Origin: Liolophura sinensis
Lineage: Eukaryota > Mollusca > Polyplacophora > Chitonida > Chitonidae
NCBI RefSeq assembly: GCF_032854445.1
Contig: NC_088295.1
Coordinates: forward strand, 19,767,385 to 19,831,384
DNA: 64,000 nucleotides
Reading direction: 5' to 3'
Position 1 is the stretch's first letter. Each line of letters begins with the position of its first letter. Shown here one piece after another: positions 23,634 through 39,130 of the stretch. Both the position numbers and the translations under genes were made by a program. Under the pieces are notes generated by a model. It was given only the letters and a program-made list of their open reading frames with translations, did not search any database and had not been told where the DNA came from.

Positions 23634-26600
23634 TATATTACCCAGTTACTATCAGGGAATTTCCAGATGAGCCCCCAAATACCAAAACTCTGACAGTATC
23701 ACTTACCAATAGAAACTGAATTTGTTGAGAAATCTTTCCAGAAAGATTCATAGCCGCTTTCTGCGGCTTAGGAGATATGAAGCCGTCTTAATAAATAGCC
23801 ATGAGCTATAGTGCTGAATATCCTTTCATTCCCTTGTAATTTCCCTAGGAAAAAGAATTTCTACAAGTTTCAACAAAATTCATCTTTTGTATATTTCGTG
23901 ACACGATATACCTATTAATTGCTCAAAGATAACATATCTTCCACTCTTGAGAAGACTTATATAAAACTAATCCATTGCATTTTACACAGTATCAGATATT
24001 TACCCTAAAACTATAATGTGAGTTTAAATTTACATGAATTCTTTATTAGTGAATAGGGATAATGCATGAAGTAAATTATTAATTCCTTCTGCAGAAACAG
24101 TCTGTATTGTTGTCAATTACATATACACACTTGAGGCATTTTGTTATCATTAAAACCTGATATTTGAGAATGAGTTCAGATGTCCAGATTAATTTGATAT
24201 GAGTAGTGTGAACAAGTCACTTCACCTGGAGATAGCCAGGTAAATCTGCCAGACGTCCAGATTTGTCCAGATTTGTCACACCTAAGATCCGGTTCACCAA
24301 AAACACGGTGAGGTCAGCTCGGGCAGAAATGAGCAGTGAAATGCAAATTAATACCTTCAATATATGGCACCTCACCCAAAATGAAATCCATTTTTTACCA
24401 TCGAGCATCATTTTGTGGTTTTTACCCGATGTCAGGCTACCACAACCTTGAGCAATAAATGTGAGCATGTTCAAACGGATGTTTTTCTTCACCAGACAAT
24501 AAACTGTTGCTCGAATCAATTCTATCTGTCCATCGACAATCTCAATTGATCAGAGATCCACATGAATAAAAATAAAAAAACTTATTTGTAATAAAATACA
24601 CTGAGTTGTTGCACTGTACTTAATGACACAACAAATAATGTAGTACATGTGCTAGGGTAAATGGATATATGCTTTTATCATGACATCAATGTTCTTTTAA
24701 TAGACTTTAGCCTACCACTATTCTTAAAGTAAACTGATTTAATCTGATGATGACCTACATATCATTTACAACAAACATATTAACTCAGTGACTTCCGTCC
24801 CTGATTAAAAATGCAAAACTACACCCAAAATTCACATTTTAACTTAATTTATGCTTTTATCTTTATTACAAGCTTTATGCAACTCGCGACAAAAATAGCC
24901 GTTAGCATATGTTATTCAAGATTTGATGAGTGTTTGTTATCACTACTTACACATGAATTCTTTTCGATCAGATTAGACCCATGGCTACTGTCAGTCAATA
25001 ATACCAGGGGCCTTAAATGCAAAACTGGAAAAAAACTGCCTATTTTCTTGAAATTACACCTTTCATAATCTGATAATCTTTATTTTATAGCACCCTGCAT
25101 GTATAAAAGAACTTATGCCAGAGAAAGGTATTAATTCTACACATTCCTTGGACCTTCACGCATAATATACACATCACAGCTTAAATATTGCATGAGTCAG
25201 TCAACTCTCATATAGCTTCGATTTCTCTATATATTTACACACATTGATTACAATGTATGTAATCTTTTGCAACAGTATCAAAATGCAAAAAAATTTGAAA
25301 ATTTTTCAGTACTAAACCTAAAGTGCATATTGTTCTATCTATGTTCAGCATATAAGTATATTAATTTTATATATTTGAAGTTTCTGATGTGTAATATGCG
25401 GTTTAGAGACTTCAAAAACACAGCATATCTCTATGCAAATCTATGCACTTCAGTGAACCATAATACACTGATCGATGATGCCATTAAACCAAAATAGCAT
25501 CGAATAAAGCAATTTGTGTTTTACATATTAAATCAAATTTCCTCTCTAATGGGTAAATTGTGAAATCTCAATGCATTACAATATCTGTACATTTGAGTGA
25601 GTTTTCACGCTACTTCCACAACACACAGCAAAGAACACTGTCTACAACTGTGAGTTCAGATTAAATCATGCAGAAAACTATCAGTGTCTGATTCAAAGGG
25701 TTATAACAATGACATGCCTTCAGGTGGTAAAGAGGTATTGTATGTCTTCAGTTAGCCAGTCTGCTAACACAGAGAGGCAAACTTAAGAGAACATGTCCAT
25801 GTTTTTGGGCTGTGTTCCCAGTCACAAGGTTACAGAGCCTGATTGCCCAGGGGTTAATACAATGTCATTCCTCAGCTGGTGGCTGCCCTGAGGCCTCAAG
25901 TCCCAACACTAATAAAGTTCTTTGTTATAACTCTGTGAAATTTCACTTACAAGTAGTTTATTATGGAATGTAGGGAATTTCACACGAGAAGCAAAGCTGT
26001 TGACTTTAACAATTACTGTTTTTTTTTTTTTTCCAGAAATACATGTATGCTTATTTAAATATTAACTTCACCAGATTTCAGTGTGAAGCCCACGCAAATA
26101 ATGGTCTTGTCACCAGAGTTAAAAAATAACAAAGTAATTACTTGCCTGGATATACATGTATACCTGTACATGTATATGAAAACCTGAGTTTTAGGAATAT
26201 TTTGACCCCTGTTATTTATAACAGGATAAAACCTACACTGTTTCCTGTTTGGTGATGATATGGGGCACATGCAGGGAAACATCTCCAAACTTAAACACAG
26301 TTCCAATATGTACATGGTGAACAAGAGAGTCTGCAATATAGAACAGCTGTTAAATATTTCATTTATTTGCTATTCTTCTATCTCAAGCTATGCAGATATA
26401 TATTTTCACAGTATGGGCATCCGCCTATTTGTTGATAGATGTATTATAGCTGGACATGTAGAACATCTCAGTATGGCCATGCCTCGAATTGAGAGCACAT
26501 GCAGAGATAATGAACAGTTCTCTACAATCAAAACCAAATGACAGAACATATGGGTTTTAATCTGCACAACAAGAGATCTGTACTGAAGTCAAGCGTGCAA

Positions 26601-28905
26601 ATTACTTGACCATATTGCTGTACCAATGGTCAATGAAATTGAAAACAAAGCTCAAAGCTTCCATCCTACCTCTAAAATCCAATCATTTGCTACAAAATAC
26701 TGTGGTCTACACTGATTATCATCAAGTATAAAAGAGCAAATTGCTATGAAGGCTCTGTCCAGTAAAATTAAATGCTCATAACAAATCATCTTAAATTCAT
26801 CATGAAATCAAATAAGTGTCATGGGTTTCCTCACACACACTACAAACAGTATGGACTCCTGTGAACAATGACATTAAAAATCATGTCAAAACAAGCAACT
26901 TTATTTTAACACAATGCACAGGATGAACCCAGCAGAAAACGGGTCTGTACCAAAAACTTTGCATTGGTACCTGTGTCACATCAAGTCTATGGCTTGACCT
27001 CATCACACAGATCAGAGCTTTGACTCAGACCAGGAACTCTTGTAACATGTACAATCCTAATGTAAACATATGCTGCTGATGAGAGCTTTATAAAACACAA
27101 ATGTCACTCTACAGGTCACATAGAGATCAATAGGGAACATAAAGCCTCTGTCAGTCAAATTAATACTGATCAAGCTCTGTTTACATGACATACGTAAATG
27201 ACCTGTGTTCACGATGTATTCACTGTATCTACTGGCTGTACTTGACCTAAAGTTTCATCCATGACTAACTTCCTGACTTTGTGTGATTCTGAGAATTCCT
27301 CTGATTGACATGTTAGTGTGTTGAGGTGTGTTCAGAAGGTTTACATCAACTGGAAAAATATAACTTTCATCTTCAACCGATATACTTTATGATCCATATT
27401 TGCCTTTAAAAGCTTACCTTTTGAGGACAATTTTTCGGCCTATGCAACATTTGACTAATGTTTTATAATGCTACCTACATTTTTCACCTACATGTATATG
27501 ACAGCTGTCAGGTTTGTGATTTCCCGATGTAAACCACCTATTTTCACTGCGTGCATGACAAAGGTACTAAAACCTGCAGCCAAGAGAGCAACACCTTGAT
27601 TCGAACACACTACTTCAGTGATGTTCATAATAGACATGTAATACCTGTACTTACATGTTCATTTAAGGTCTAAATAAAAATGCAATTAAACATTAGGGTT
27701 AAATATATACAGAAAAAATTATGACTTTATAATTACATATTCAAAGGACTGAAGTCAAATGTCTAATTACACATTTCCTAATTGAGCACTTGCAGTGAAG
27801 AACCATATGCTAATTCAATCCATGCTGTTTGTAACAACACTTTCTGTGGAAGACATGAAATGCACATAAACGTAGTGACCAGTAAATAACAGAATATTAT
27901 AAACTATCATGAATTTTAAAATCGAATGTGAGAAAAGATGACATGTTGCTATTTGGGAACTTTTGCACACATATATGTACATGCACAGGTAAAGCTTACC
28001 TTGTCAACAGCAGGCCAGGTGACAGACTATGATAGAGAGTGAGGCACATGTACATAGATTGACATATGTACATGTACACATACACAGTCTACACATAAAC
28101 AATGTACAACAGTCACCAAGCTCCTGCCACAAGCAGCCTAAGCTACCTCTGTCTGCGCCATACCAGTGGGCAACAGATGGGGGAGACGCCTGTACATATA
28201 CCACTCCCTGATTGTACTCAATCAACTTGGCCAAGGTACCTCCCTTATCATATCCACATGTTAGCCCTTTGGTTGGTCACTTTAGCCACTGACCACCCTG
28301 GACACCCTGAAAAGGGCACACTGTCAGTGTGGAGACAAAGGTTTAGACATCAGAACTGGGCAAGTAATGTCAAACCTGGTGAAAACCTGTGAGAAATCAG
28401 ACACATTTTTACATGTATAAATCATAATTGTATTTCCACTTTCAACATGCTATAACCCTGCACATGAAACATGCACAGGTATGCAGTGTACAGGTGTGAA
28501 TCATAACAGATATGATCCACTTGACCTGCCCAGACCCATGATTTCATTCAGGTGTTTCATTAGCTGTACTTGCAGGTAAAGAGCTGTCCATCCCCTCTCT
28601 AGGCATACCCAAACTCTTCACAAAGACCTACTGTGTAGTTCTCATACACACCTCTCCCTAATATAGTGTACATACCTTATGCCCTACTCCTGTGGTATGA
28701 GGTAGTGAATGTCGCGGTGATCAATACACATTGTGTACGTAGAGAAAACATTACTGCACATGCTGTATATTGTGTACTGTACGTCATGTCACTACCACCT
28801 GCCATTATAAGTGAACAAGAGCTCTGAAGGAATTTTCCTCACTTATCAAGTGTTACACTTCACAATGTTCACCCTATGTGTACTACATTGACTTCCTTCC
28901 ATCTA

Positions 28906-29245
28906 GGTAGAGTGTCCGCTTCGGGACCGGTAGATCCAGGATCAATCCTTGATCGAGTCACACCTAAGACTTTAAAAGAGGAAGTTGTAACTTCCTCGTT
29001 TGGCCTTCAGCATGAAGGGGATAGTGCAACGACTGGTTGACCCGTATCAGTATAATGGCTCGGGCGGTGCGGCTTACTTGCCTTCGGTAAGTCGTCTCAG
29101 TGAAGCAGCACTAAATAAAAGAGCGGTGGAAATCTGTTCTGCAACAAGGAGGCACATTACATGTGCATGCACCCTAAGGATTCCTTCGTCGTCATATGAC
29201 TGAAAAATTGTTGAGTACGACGTTAAACCCCAAGCACTCACTCAC
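28906..29245 (+). mobile_element. tRNA-derived SINE (family B), full length, with 12-bp TSD
   Basis: The head has A-box-like TAGGTAGAGTGT and B-box-like GGATCAATCC. The body includes TCAGTATAATGGCTCGGGCG, and the 3' end reads CATATGACTGAAAAATTGTT then GAGTACGACGTTAAACCCC and (ACTC)n. It is flanked by the 12-bp direct repeat TCCTTCCATCTA at 28894-28905 and 29246-29257. Truncated copies occur at 38.7 and 62.3 kb. A short open frame inside has no coding significance. Confidence 0.9.
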
Positions 29246-32200
29246 TCCTTCCATCTACCCACTGTTTACTTTATGCCCTTGAAAGCACATCAACCATATA
29301 ATGGTTTCGTTTTGTTGTAAATGCTACATTTAACAAATCTTCTGTATGTAATATCTAATTAGGTGTGTTCCCCACTGTTCTGTAATACCAACACACATGT
29401 ATTTATAGTATGAAGGCACACAATGTCTAACATGTACATGTATACTGTAGTCTAGTAGCATACACTGTATATGTACAAGTATTTACTCACATATCTGTGG
29501 CCATGTCACAAATGTGTATGTCCTCCTAAGATGAGCATTGTTTGCAAATTATTAGACCAGAACCATCAAAACAAACCCTTTCAATTTAAAAAAGCCACCT
29601 TCTTTTCGTTTTACTATCTGTTTATTACATTAAAGTAGCCAGCTATCATGAAATCTGGTCATTTACGTTTGTGAGTACCATGTAAATGATATCTGCACTA
29701 TATATGGGCATGACTACAGCTGTGCATCACTCACCTGTAATGTTAGCTACATGTACACAGAGGTCATTCTGACAGGTAATAACACCCTCCTTTAACAGGA
29801 TGCATTGATGCAATACTTATACAGCAGGTATGAATGTGTAAACAATTAACCTGCCTTTTGCTGCAGCTGTTTATGTATATGTAAATACTTTATACATGTA
29901 TTTGTAAAGGTGTAGCCTTGATCTTATTCAGCAATTTTACACAACCACTATATCTTCATAACCGTATATCTACATGTACATGACTCTACACATACAAACA
30001 AGTATATACATGTGTAACGCATGACCCACTTACATAGATTTAGCCAGAATTTGAAATCAATGTGTCTCTATTCCAGTTTCCTTCCATCATGTTTTCACTA
30101 TCTCTACAATACTGCTGTTGTAAAAATGTTGTACAGTGTGTCTATGACAGACACCTTTCTGGCTAAACCTGTATACACAAGTATCATGGATGCTCCCCTA
30201 TACACAGTTGAACAAACTACATGTATAGACAGATTTATTCTACCAAAGCTAACATTTAAATACATGTAGTATATACATAAACATCTTTTATGGAAAAACT
30301 ACATGTACCTTGCAATGAAATCTGTTAGCTGTAACCTGACTTTGTTATCATCACCTTGTCACTTTCTTCAATACAACATGGCATCCCATGAACTATATTG
30401 TTCAAATATTGCTTATATGTGTCTCTCTGAACATTAACTACCACTGCTGCCCTAAATAGTATGTTCTTGAATATTTTTAGCAATAGTTGTGTGTGTTTTT
30501 AAGTGGGTAACAAAGACACAGTGTAAACAGGAGAGTGGTGGGAGGAGGTGGTGGAGGGTCCCACGATCAGGGATGACTCTCAACCTGCCAGTAGGTCTGC
30601 ACATGGTTATAGTATAGAGTCATCACACACATCACCCAAACCAGGACATGATCACAGTATACACATGCAGAAATAGAGTTAGCTGACAGACCCTAGCTCG
30701 CAGCACCCATTCAATTGCCAAGGTACTGTGACACACTGTCACAAGACCTGAGGTTCACTATGGCTTTTCCGGGCCAGACAGGCCATGTGACTTGCAAATT
30801 CCCGTTTACAGCAATGTTCCAACATCACAACCCTTGTGTGATAATGGGTGGAAAACAGACAGTGCACCTAGCTCAACTTGACACAGTCACACACATTGGG
30901 GACAGATGACAGCTAGGTAAACATTTATAGTCCACTTTAATGTATGAATGTTTGAAATGGATGTTGTCATGCATGCCTAAAATTTCAAGATATAATATTG
31001 TAATGAAATCTGAACAGTTCTGAGTCAGTAATACATGATATTTTGGGAAATGCTTTTATTTATTACTGGAATGAGGCAATCCAATTTAATACAAGAAAAA
31101 TGACACAACAGAAATGATTTTACATGGCAGTAGAGATTTGGACAAAATAAAGCAAGAACTTCCCACTATCATGAGGCTATCTTCCCACTTTGCACGAGAG
31201 GATGCGAAATCATTCCCCAAAGTCTATGATTTTAACAATGTGTACAGGGAGAGCTGTTCTCTCCAGAGCCAACACTGGTATTGATATCAGAATCATACTG
31301 GTGCTGCTGACTGGTAAGCCTATTGTTCCGGAGTATTCCTGGCTGTTGTACAGCACTCGGCACATTTACACCCTACAGCATGTTCATCCATGTCCTACAC
31401 CGCATGGTCAGTTATTCCACGTCACGTACACTTTCACACCACTAAAAGGCTATTACTGTTTTATTCATACATTTCTCCACAGTGTTATTATATGTTCGAC
31501 ATAATCATTGGGCTTACATTTACATTGTGACTGTCCAGGGTAATTCCAATGTTCTTGTGATGCTGGATTAAGATAAGTGTTGACATTTGCTCAAACTTAG
31601 GGTCAGTTTTAACCTTGTGTTGCTGATGGCATGCCAGGGATTCAGCATAGGAAAGAGCATTTATGACAACATTTATCAAAGACAAATTATAAACCTCCCA
31701 ATAAGTTGGATAATTTCATAATAAAGCAGTTTTCAACCTACATGTGATTCCTGGCAGGAAGTTCACAAACGGTTTTATTGGCAAAGTCCTGATGTCTGTA
31801 AGCCAATGGTACGTGTGGTTCAGTGGCAAAATATTTTGTGCATAACTATATCATGTCAATTGGTTGGTTTTAAACCACTTCAAGACACATGTGAACAAAA
31901 GCCCATTTGCCAGCATGGAGTACAAGAAGTGTGCCGATTTTGCTATAGTGACAATTAGATGCCACCACATAAAAGTACACATAAATTATGGCATTCAGGA
32001 GTAAAGGATGTAAATATAGATAAGCAGACAATGTCAAGTGTCAGTGTGAAGAGCTGTTAATTTCCCAGGCCAACATTTACCTTGGAAACCAGAGATCCAA
32101 CACAGCTGACAAACATCACCACACAGCCAATGTGTTTACCTGCATCATAAATTGTGTTTGTTGTCTGTTATAAACAAACACTTTAAGAAGCAGGCCCTAA

Positions 32201-35200
32201 TTAAATATGCAAACAAAACCTTGACCTTTTCTATAAAATACACAGTAAAAGCCTGCTTCACTCAGCAATAGTCCAAAACAAACAGCTGAATGTTTACAAA
32301 CATTAAACCTTCATTTATGTCGTCTGCGTATACAAGCTTTCTCAAACAAAGTCACTGCATCTTAACTCAAGATAAATCCTTTCCATTTCATGGAGAACAC
32401 ATGATAAACTTTGGGTTATTTACTCGAGTACACTGGTAGGTTTTAGAGGTCAAACATTAGATAGCATTCTCCACAAATGTAGCATTGCTGAATTTATCAG
32501 ATGTGCTGGACATGAATGCTATAAAATAGTGTGATTTCCCCGAGAAAATAATACCATTCTGATAACCACTGTAAGACAGTAATCCATGTACATAGGTCAG
32601 AGACTTTGTTTGGTAAAATGCTGTCACCAGATCGAGTGAAAAAATATTCTGGCAATTCGATCAGGTACAATATAAGAGAATCAGCATGCATGCCCATATA
32701 CATGTACCAAACCTATATAAAAAGACACCGAGCAGCCAGGTATGTCACAGGACCATTACCTCAGTAAGAACAGCATATACGATTACATCAACGTGGTATC
32801 TAATATTGTAACTCATACTGGGCGCTGAACTCCACAAAGTTCATGTTATGTAAACCCAGTGAAACCTGTCAGGGTCACATGCAAGCAATTTGTCATAGAC
32901 ACATAATACATGCCCAAATCAAACCAGGGCACAGGGGAAAAAAAGAAAACTGTGTATTTCGAATATATTGATGTTGACACTGTGTGTTTTAACACTGACT
33001 ATTCGTTGTGATCAATATCGTTGTTATTAACTGAGTCATATAATTACCACAATATTAGATTTATTTTAACAATTGCTTGAGTTTAGCTCATTTAAGTAAC
33101 AGGCCTCAAAGTGGTGAACAAATTAAGAAGCTGACCCTGCATGTCATGTTTTTACAGCATCCCCCAGGAGAAGATAAAATGTTTTTACATTATGTTTTCA
33201 GGTAATGAACTGATGGTTTTTCAACACATAAAAGAACCCTGTGCCCAGAATCAGGATGGCTGTATGACTTTCTGCTAATTTATGTGGACATTCAGATTCA
33301 TTTTTTCTTTAATGTAATATTACACAACCTTGTAATTATTTATACTTCTGTAACTTACGACATATGTGCTATTAGGAGGTGGTATTAGGAGCGAACCTCT
33401 GGATGTTAAGTTTGGACGTCAACACTTTGTAAATTAGCAGCATCGTTCTAGAGAGTTTACATTAGAGGCCTATAGCTGCTAGCCATCAGTATTTTTCACT
33501 ATATTCCCATGACAAAGATGTCCTTCCTGCACTATTAAGTTATAATTGTACCAACAACTCATGCATTATCACAATTTCCTGTTGTTGTAATTATTTTCTT
33601 AGCTAACTGTTGATTTGTCACTAATTAGGAGATCAGATTATGTATAATTACTTACATTAACATAAAGCTTATTTGAAGGGCCACAAGTTCCCATAAACTT
33701 TCTGCAATCAAACCCCATCAGCTCATGACCAACATTTCCTATCATACACCAACACAGGAATTTTCTAATATTACAGTCAAGTGCCCCTCTTCCATTAAAT
33801 CTTAAACCCTTGAAGAACAATATTTATAATAAAAAATCTATATGATTATATAACTAGAATCAGAATTTTTTTGGAATCTCAATTTCCTTAAGATTCTGGC
33901 TAGTAAGCATGCACGTGTTTACACAGGAAGGGTAAATTTTTCATGTTAAGTTAGTACATGAATACTTGTCCTCAAAAAATTACAAAATTTTAAAATTACC
34001 TTAGTTCAGCACTGTCTCCTATGTACATAAATTACACTGGTCTTGTAAACTTTGCACGATGGATAATCATGTAACCTCTATGTATACGATATATACACCA
34101 GTGTGTGTATATCCTGATGAATCAAGCACTGCTAGGTCATGTACTTGCACAAGGTCAGTACTAACAGACTGTGGGAACTGCATTCAGTAGTCTTCACCCA
34201 GCAGGTGCTCCTCTGACACAAGCCTTCTAGGGACAGCATACTAAGGGCTGCCAGTCTTATGTCAATGTTTTTCTCTGTAAGTGGTAAGGACAGCAGACAA
34301 ATGAATGCCCCCACAGGTGGGTGGGGCAACCCCCTGTGACCCACAGAGCTAGGACACAACAAACACCCAATTACATGAAGCTGTTTTCTTCTGTCAGTTA
34401 GACTACCTAGTATTATAATTCATTTCCTCAATCATGGTAACAATAAACTCTGTCTCTGGTTAGCAAAACTAAGCTCCTACAATGCCATACATCCCATCAG
34501 AAAGTCTTGGTCAACCACAACATGTATTTACCTTGCTGACAACTTTTCCTCCCACTTCCTCCAAGATCTCAGAAAGGACTGAAGTACATTATCAGTAAAC
34601 AGCTAAGAGTCACGCGGACTGAAATGTTAGTCAGTGCCTCTTCCTCTGTAACCCTGTAATATAGTCTCTTTCTTACACACATGGGGGTAATCATTGGACA
34701 GGAACTCTGTTGGTATTCATGATCAGGCCCCCTTAATTCATTCTCAATGAAATGTTCTGTATCATAAAGGCTAAAATATGGGCCAGGCCATTATTGTAAG
34801 CTGACTGATAGGGAGGATGGGGGTATTTTTGTCATCTGAATGCAGCGGCCTACTCCACAGCACACCCACACACAGCATACAGACATTTGTAGTGATTTCA
34901 CCTGCCGATTTTATCAAGATTTACAAACCATGCTAACATCTCTGATTAAATGTAAAATATGAATTGATGACTTTACTAGCATATGAACTTCTTATGTTTG
35001 TTGCCAAAAAACAACACAGAAACCCATTTTTGGAAAGCTCTTCCCAGCTGCTACATGATCTACAATCTACATTTATTATTTACATGTTGTATGTCTAAAC
35101 AAATGTCTTGTTGATTTAAGGTAACAGATTACACAAACTTGGACTAGCTTTGGTTAGTTTAGGCTCCTGCAGCTCTATTCCTGAGCAACTTGTTAATCCC

Positions 35201-36761
35201 CTTAATTCTACTTGAAGAAGACAGGTGAAAACACAAGTGCTTAAGCTGAGGCTTAATGTCAGCCTGAGAAAAGATTAGGTAATAAGGTTAAGATAAGCCC
35301 TTCAAAGGGTAAACTAATTTTTATTTTTACAGATAAAGATAGACTACCTGAATTAACAGCTGTGTTAATTTGTATGTACGTGAAAGTCAGGTCGTAGTTT
35401 TAAAACACCATCTAATTCTCAATGTAAAGATGTTAGAAATCAAGATTAGCCTCCAAACTTTTCTTACAAGTATACTGATTTTTATTTTTACAGGTAAAAT
35501 TGGAGTATCTGGAATAACAGCTTTGCTATATTTACATGCATCTACAGGTTATTATAGCTATGGTACAGTGTCAAATGACCACCCTACTGTCAAAAGATTT
35601 TATACACATGCATCATATCTGACGAAATTCCTGAAGAACCAGAATATCAGAGCTGACAGAAGTTCCTACCTGACAATTTTCTGACTTCACACTGGACAAC
35701 TGTCTGGTGACTTCAGAAGCCTAACAAATCTCAGGCAAGGGAGACTGGTTTGGATTAAAATGTCTTGAAGTGTGAACAGGGCAGCATCTGCCGCACACGT
35801 TGGAATGGGAAGCCTGTGGTGAAGACCGTTCTGAAACAAGGGGTGGCTGGATTCCAGACTGTTGACTTGGACAAATCTTCCTTCAGCTCTGCGCTAGCCA
35901 GGCTTCAAAGTGGTCCAGGGCTGTGTGCACAGCAGACTGCTGTGCCGCAACCCCTTGTCAACAATCGCTTGTGTTTTCTGGTTTCTCCTATGACATCTGA
36001 GTGACCATGGCTGACCAGCACTGGGCTAAGTCCACCCTCAATTAGCTACACTAGCCCACAGCCACATATCTGCCCCACAACAATAATTACTCAGATTATT
36101 CAGCCCATACCCAGCAGATTACTCAGTTTGAACATTCAGTTTGTTTTGGGCTGTATTTTTAAGCTTTTATGCCCCTCCACCTGTAAAGAAGTCAAGCACC
36201 ATCTGAGAAAGATGAATCTTAAAGATCTCCACTGATATCATGTCAAGGTCATCACCTAGATGCTTGTTGTATGACTGAACACACCCACGAAACTGAGAGT
36301 GAAAGTTACTCAAGTTGTTCTCCTTGGGAACAAAGCACTGAATGAATTTCAAAAAATAACCCTTGATGTATACACGTAAGAGTCAGTGGTATATATACGT
36401 ATGCTGCTATGTGCATCTATATGCATACCTGCTATATCTTGGTGACAGATCATACATGTAAACATGCCGTTATTGTGCTGTGGGTGTACATAACTGCAAA
36501 CAGGCTGCTGATGCAGTAAAACATCTGAGTGTTTATTATGAGGTCTGACCAATTAGCCCAACATTACATGGAGACACTCACTGTAAGGTGATGTACAAGA
36601 AGAAATTCCTTCACCTTTAACACAGAGCTTTGAGGTGGTTCAGTGCCCATATAATTTGCCATAACTAACTTTTGTTATTCACTGACTGACTAACAGAATT
36701 AAAGTAAAGATTGAAGGATTTATGAAACATAATGTCATTTTATGGTCTGTAAATGTAAATG

Positions 36762-37060
36762 AATGAATGAATGCTTGGGTTTTACATTGTACTGAATAAT
36801 TTTTCAGTCATATGATGAGACGAGTTCTTTAAGGTGTGGCAGGGCGATTCCATGCTGCCAAAGTGCTACCTCCACTGAAGCATCATGCTGAAGACACCCG
36901 ACACGACACCCAGTCATATTATACTGACACCGTGCCAACCAGTCATGTTTCCTGTCTCTAGCCTTTCAGTGCTCAGCTCCAAGCCAGACTGCAATAAGAG
37001 CGATTCTTAAAGGCCATAGTATGACCCGACGCGGGTTTGGTCCCAGGTCTTTGACTAGGA
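36762..37060 (-). mobile_element. diverged SINE of family B type
   Basis: Starts at (GAAT)n and continues GCTTGGGTTTTACATTGTAC then TTTTTCAGTCATATGA, matching the 3' end of family B. The body differs. The left boundary is clear; the right one is estimated from a tRNA-like GGGACCAAACCCG block read on the minus strand. Confidence 0.65.
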
Positions 37061-38695
37061 AGCAGAGACTCTATGAACCATTTGACGACCGAAACAAATA
37101 AGTTTCCCACTCTTCATTTTAAGGCATAAAAATGATCTGTCAGTTACCTGTTGCTAGGCCAGTGAAGTAAGGTTGCCTACAGTGTCATAATAAGTATTTC
37201 ATAGAACAAAAATGGAGGTAGGAGTAAGTCTCTAGCTATTCCCACATATTCAAGTGGTGTGCATCTGATGTCTCTTAGAAATGCTTGAGTAGGTGTACAG
37301 GTGGGAAAATATGGCTGCATAAACTGGCATCATAATGAAACTATAGAACATATTCCCCCCAAATTGAAAAGCAATCATGTTGAATTTTTTCATTCACTCC
37401 AGTATTACGACACGTAGCTTAAATACAACCTTCATTTCATTGTAAACTTTCAGAAATATTTTAAGGACAAAGTACCATGACCATATTATGTAGGTATACC
37501 AATTTTGACACACATGTTCCACTGACACGAGTCAGGCTATCACTGAGCTTGCTATGGTATACAGAGATGCATACTGTAGCTGTCTATTACATTTTTTTAA
37601 TGTTTTTTTCTCAAGTCACTTAGCCTGGTGCAATGATCAAAGTTACAACATTGTATAATACAAAATTTACTTAAACATCTGACATGACCAAATAGCACCT
37701 GAGGGATTACTAAAGAGATGCATACTTCAAATGTCTATAAATGTCTAGTTTACGCTTAACCATCATTTATACTCATTGCTCATGTAATAAATCCTGGTGT
37801 AGTGATCAAGGTTTCCAGACTGTACAAACTGATTTTTCTATTTAATCTTGCACGAGATTTTTGTTTTGTGGAACATATATGGCCCGATTCTACAGGTCGG
37901 GTGTACATATACTAACATTTAGTCTTTATTTGAGAGATCTGCCTCAGGAAGTGCCTTTATAAGAACATGTGTATGTATACATAATTTATTTTATGTTTCA
38001 TGACAAACTGGGAAAGGGGTTAAAATCTGAAAAGAAGCAGAGGGTAATTACTAGTAATGACTACAACATTACATTAATGGCTAAGTAGCCATATTATCCA
38101 AGTGCTTTAAAACCAAACAGTTTTCATAAAGTGCAAAGTACATACACACACATGTACTTGATGGAAATGTGAGACTCTTTTGCTCACCAAGGTCATGATG
38201 AATATTCATATCTACCCAGAGAGAGCACCTCTTAATATGGTGATGTGAATAACTAATTCATTAGTCACATTGAATTAGCTTTAACAGTCTTTTCATTTTC
38301 CCCAGGTAATCAACTACACACAGAAAACAGGCTCTGTAATACAATATCATCTGTAAGCACAAGTCTTGGTCACGAGTCTATAATCAAGCTCTCTGAGAGG
38401 CTAAAGGGCTGTGCAGGAAAAGAAAAGTGGAATAATCACACTGCCTTCTAGACACGATTCTATATTACTTTTTTCGATTTATTACATTTGCAAAATAAAG
38501 CCTTCTTTTCAAGAATCCAAAAACATATCCCCCCCCACCTTCTCCATCCCTCCCAACTTGTAACTTATATGACTTTCTTTATATGGATAATTCATGGTTT
38601 TCTATTAATACACGTACAACACATGTATACAATAATGTATGCTATAAAGGTTCAGAAAGTTGCAGTGTTGTGACTGTCAGGCCCTTGACTGATGT

Positions 38696-38929
38696 GAGTG
38701 AGTGAGTGAGTGCTTGGGGTTTAATGTCGTACTTAACAATTTTTTCAGTCATATGACGATGAAGGAATCCTTACAGTGCATGTGATGTGCCTCCTTGCCT
38801 CCGGAATTCCACAGCTCTTTTATCTAGTGCTGCTTCACTGAGACGCCTTACCGAAGGCAAGTAAGCCGCCCCACCTGAGCCATTATACTGATGCAGGTCA
38901 ACCAGTCACTGCACTATTCCCTTCATACT
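38696..38929 (-). mobile_element. 5'-truncated SINE family B copy with 11-bp TSD
   Basis: Reads (GAGT)n, GCTTGGGGTTTAATGTCGTA, TTTTTCAGTCATATGACGA and onward, with strong similarity to the reverse complement of 28.9-29.2 kb. It ends where that element reads CCCTTCAT and lacks the tRNA-like head. The flanking direct repeat TTGACTGATGT occurs at 38685-38695 and 38930-38940, so truncation probably happened during insertion. Confidence 0.88.
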
Positions 38930-39009
38930 TTGACTGATGTCGTCATGTGTTAGAAAACATCTCCTGCTGCTTTAGCTACGGCATGAAGTCAGGAGGTTTG
39001 TCATGTCCC

Positions 39010-39130
39010 TGCCAAAATGCCATGGTTTTACTCATTGTACCAGTTTCCATCACCTATAAACCTGACCACCATTATCATCTATACAAGTAAAATGTTCTTG
39101 AGTACAGAATTAAACACCTATCAAATAAAT
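39010..39130 (+). mobile_element. SINE 3' fragment (family A variant)
   Basis: Contains CACCTATAAACCTGACCACC, then AAAATGTTCTTGAGTACAGA, AACACCTATCAAATAAATTA. It is the same 3' end as the element at 56.0-56.3 kb. The 5' part is unrecognisable. Confidence 0.7.

Noticed and set aside
31190-31504. 104-codon plus-strand open frame in the long MICALL intron
   Set aside because: Amino-acid composition is typical of chance frames and no splice context or homology was seen.
35765-36004. 80-codon plus-strand open frame in GC-richer DNA
   Set aside because: It has no ATG in frame, no recognised domain and no matching splice sites; it could be a decayed element but coding is unsupported.
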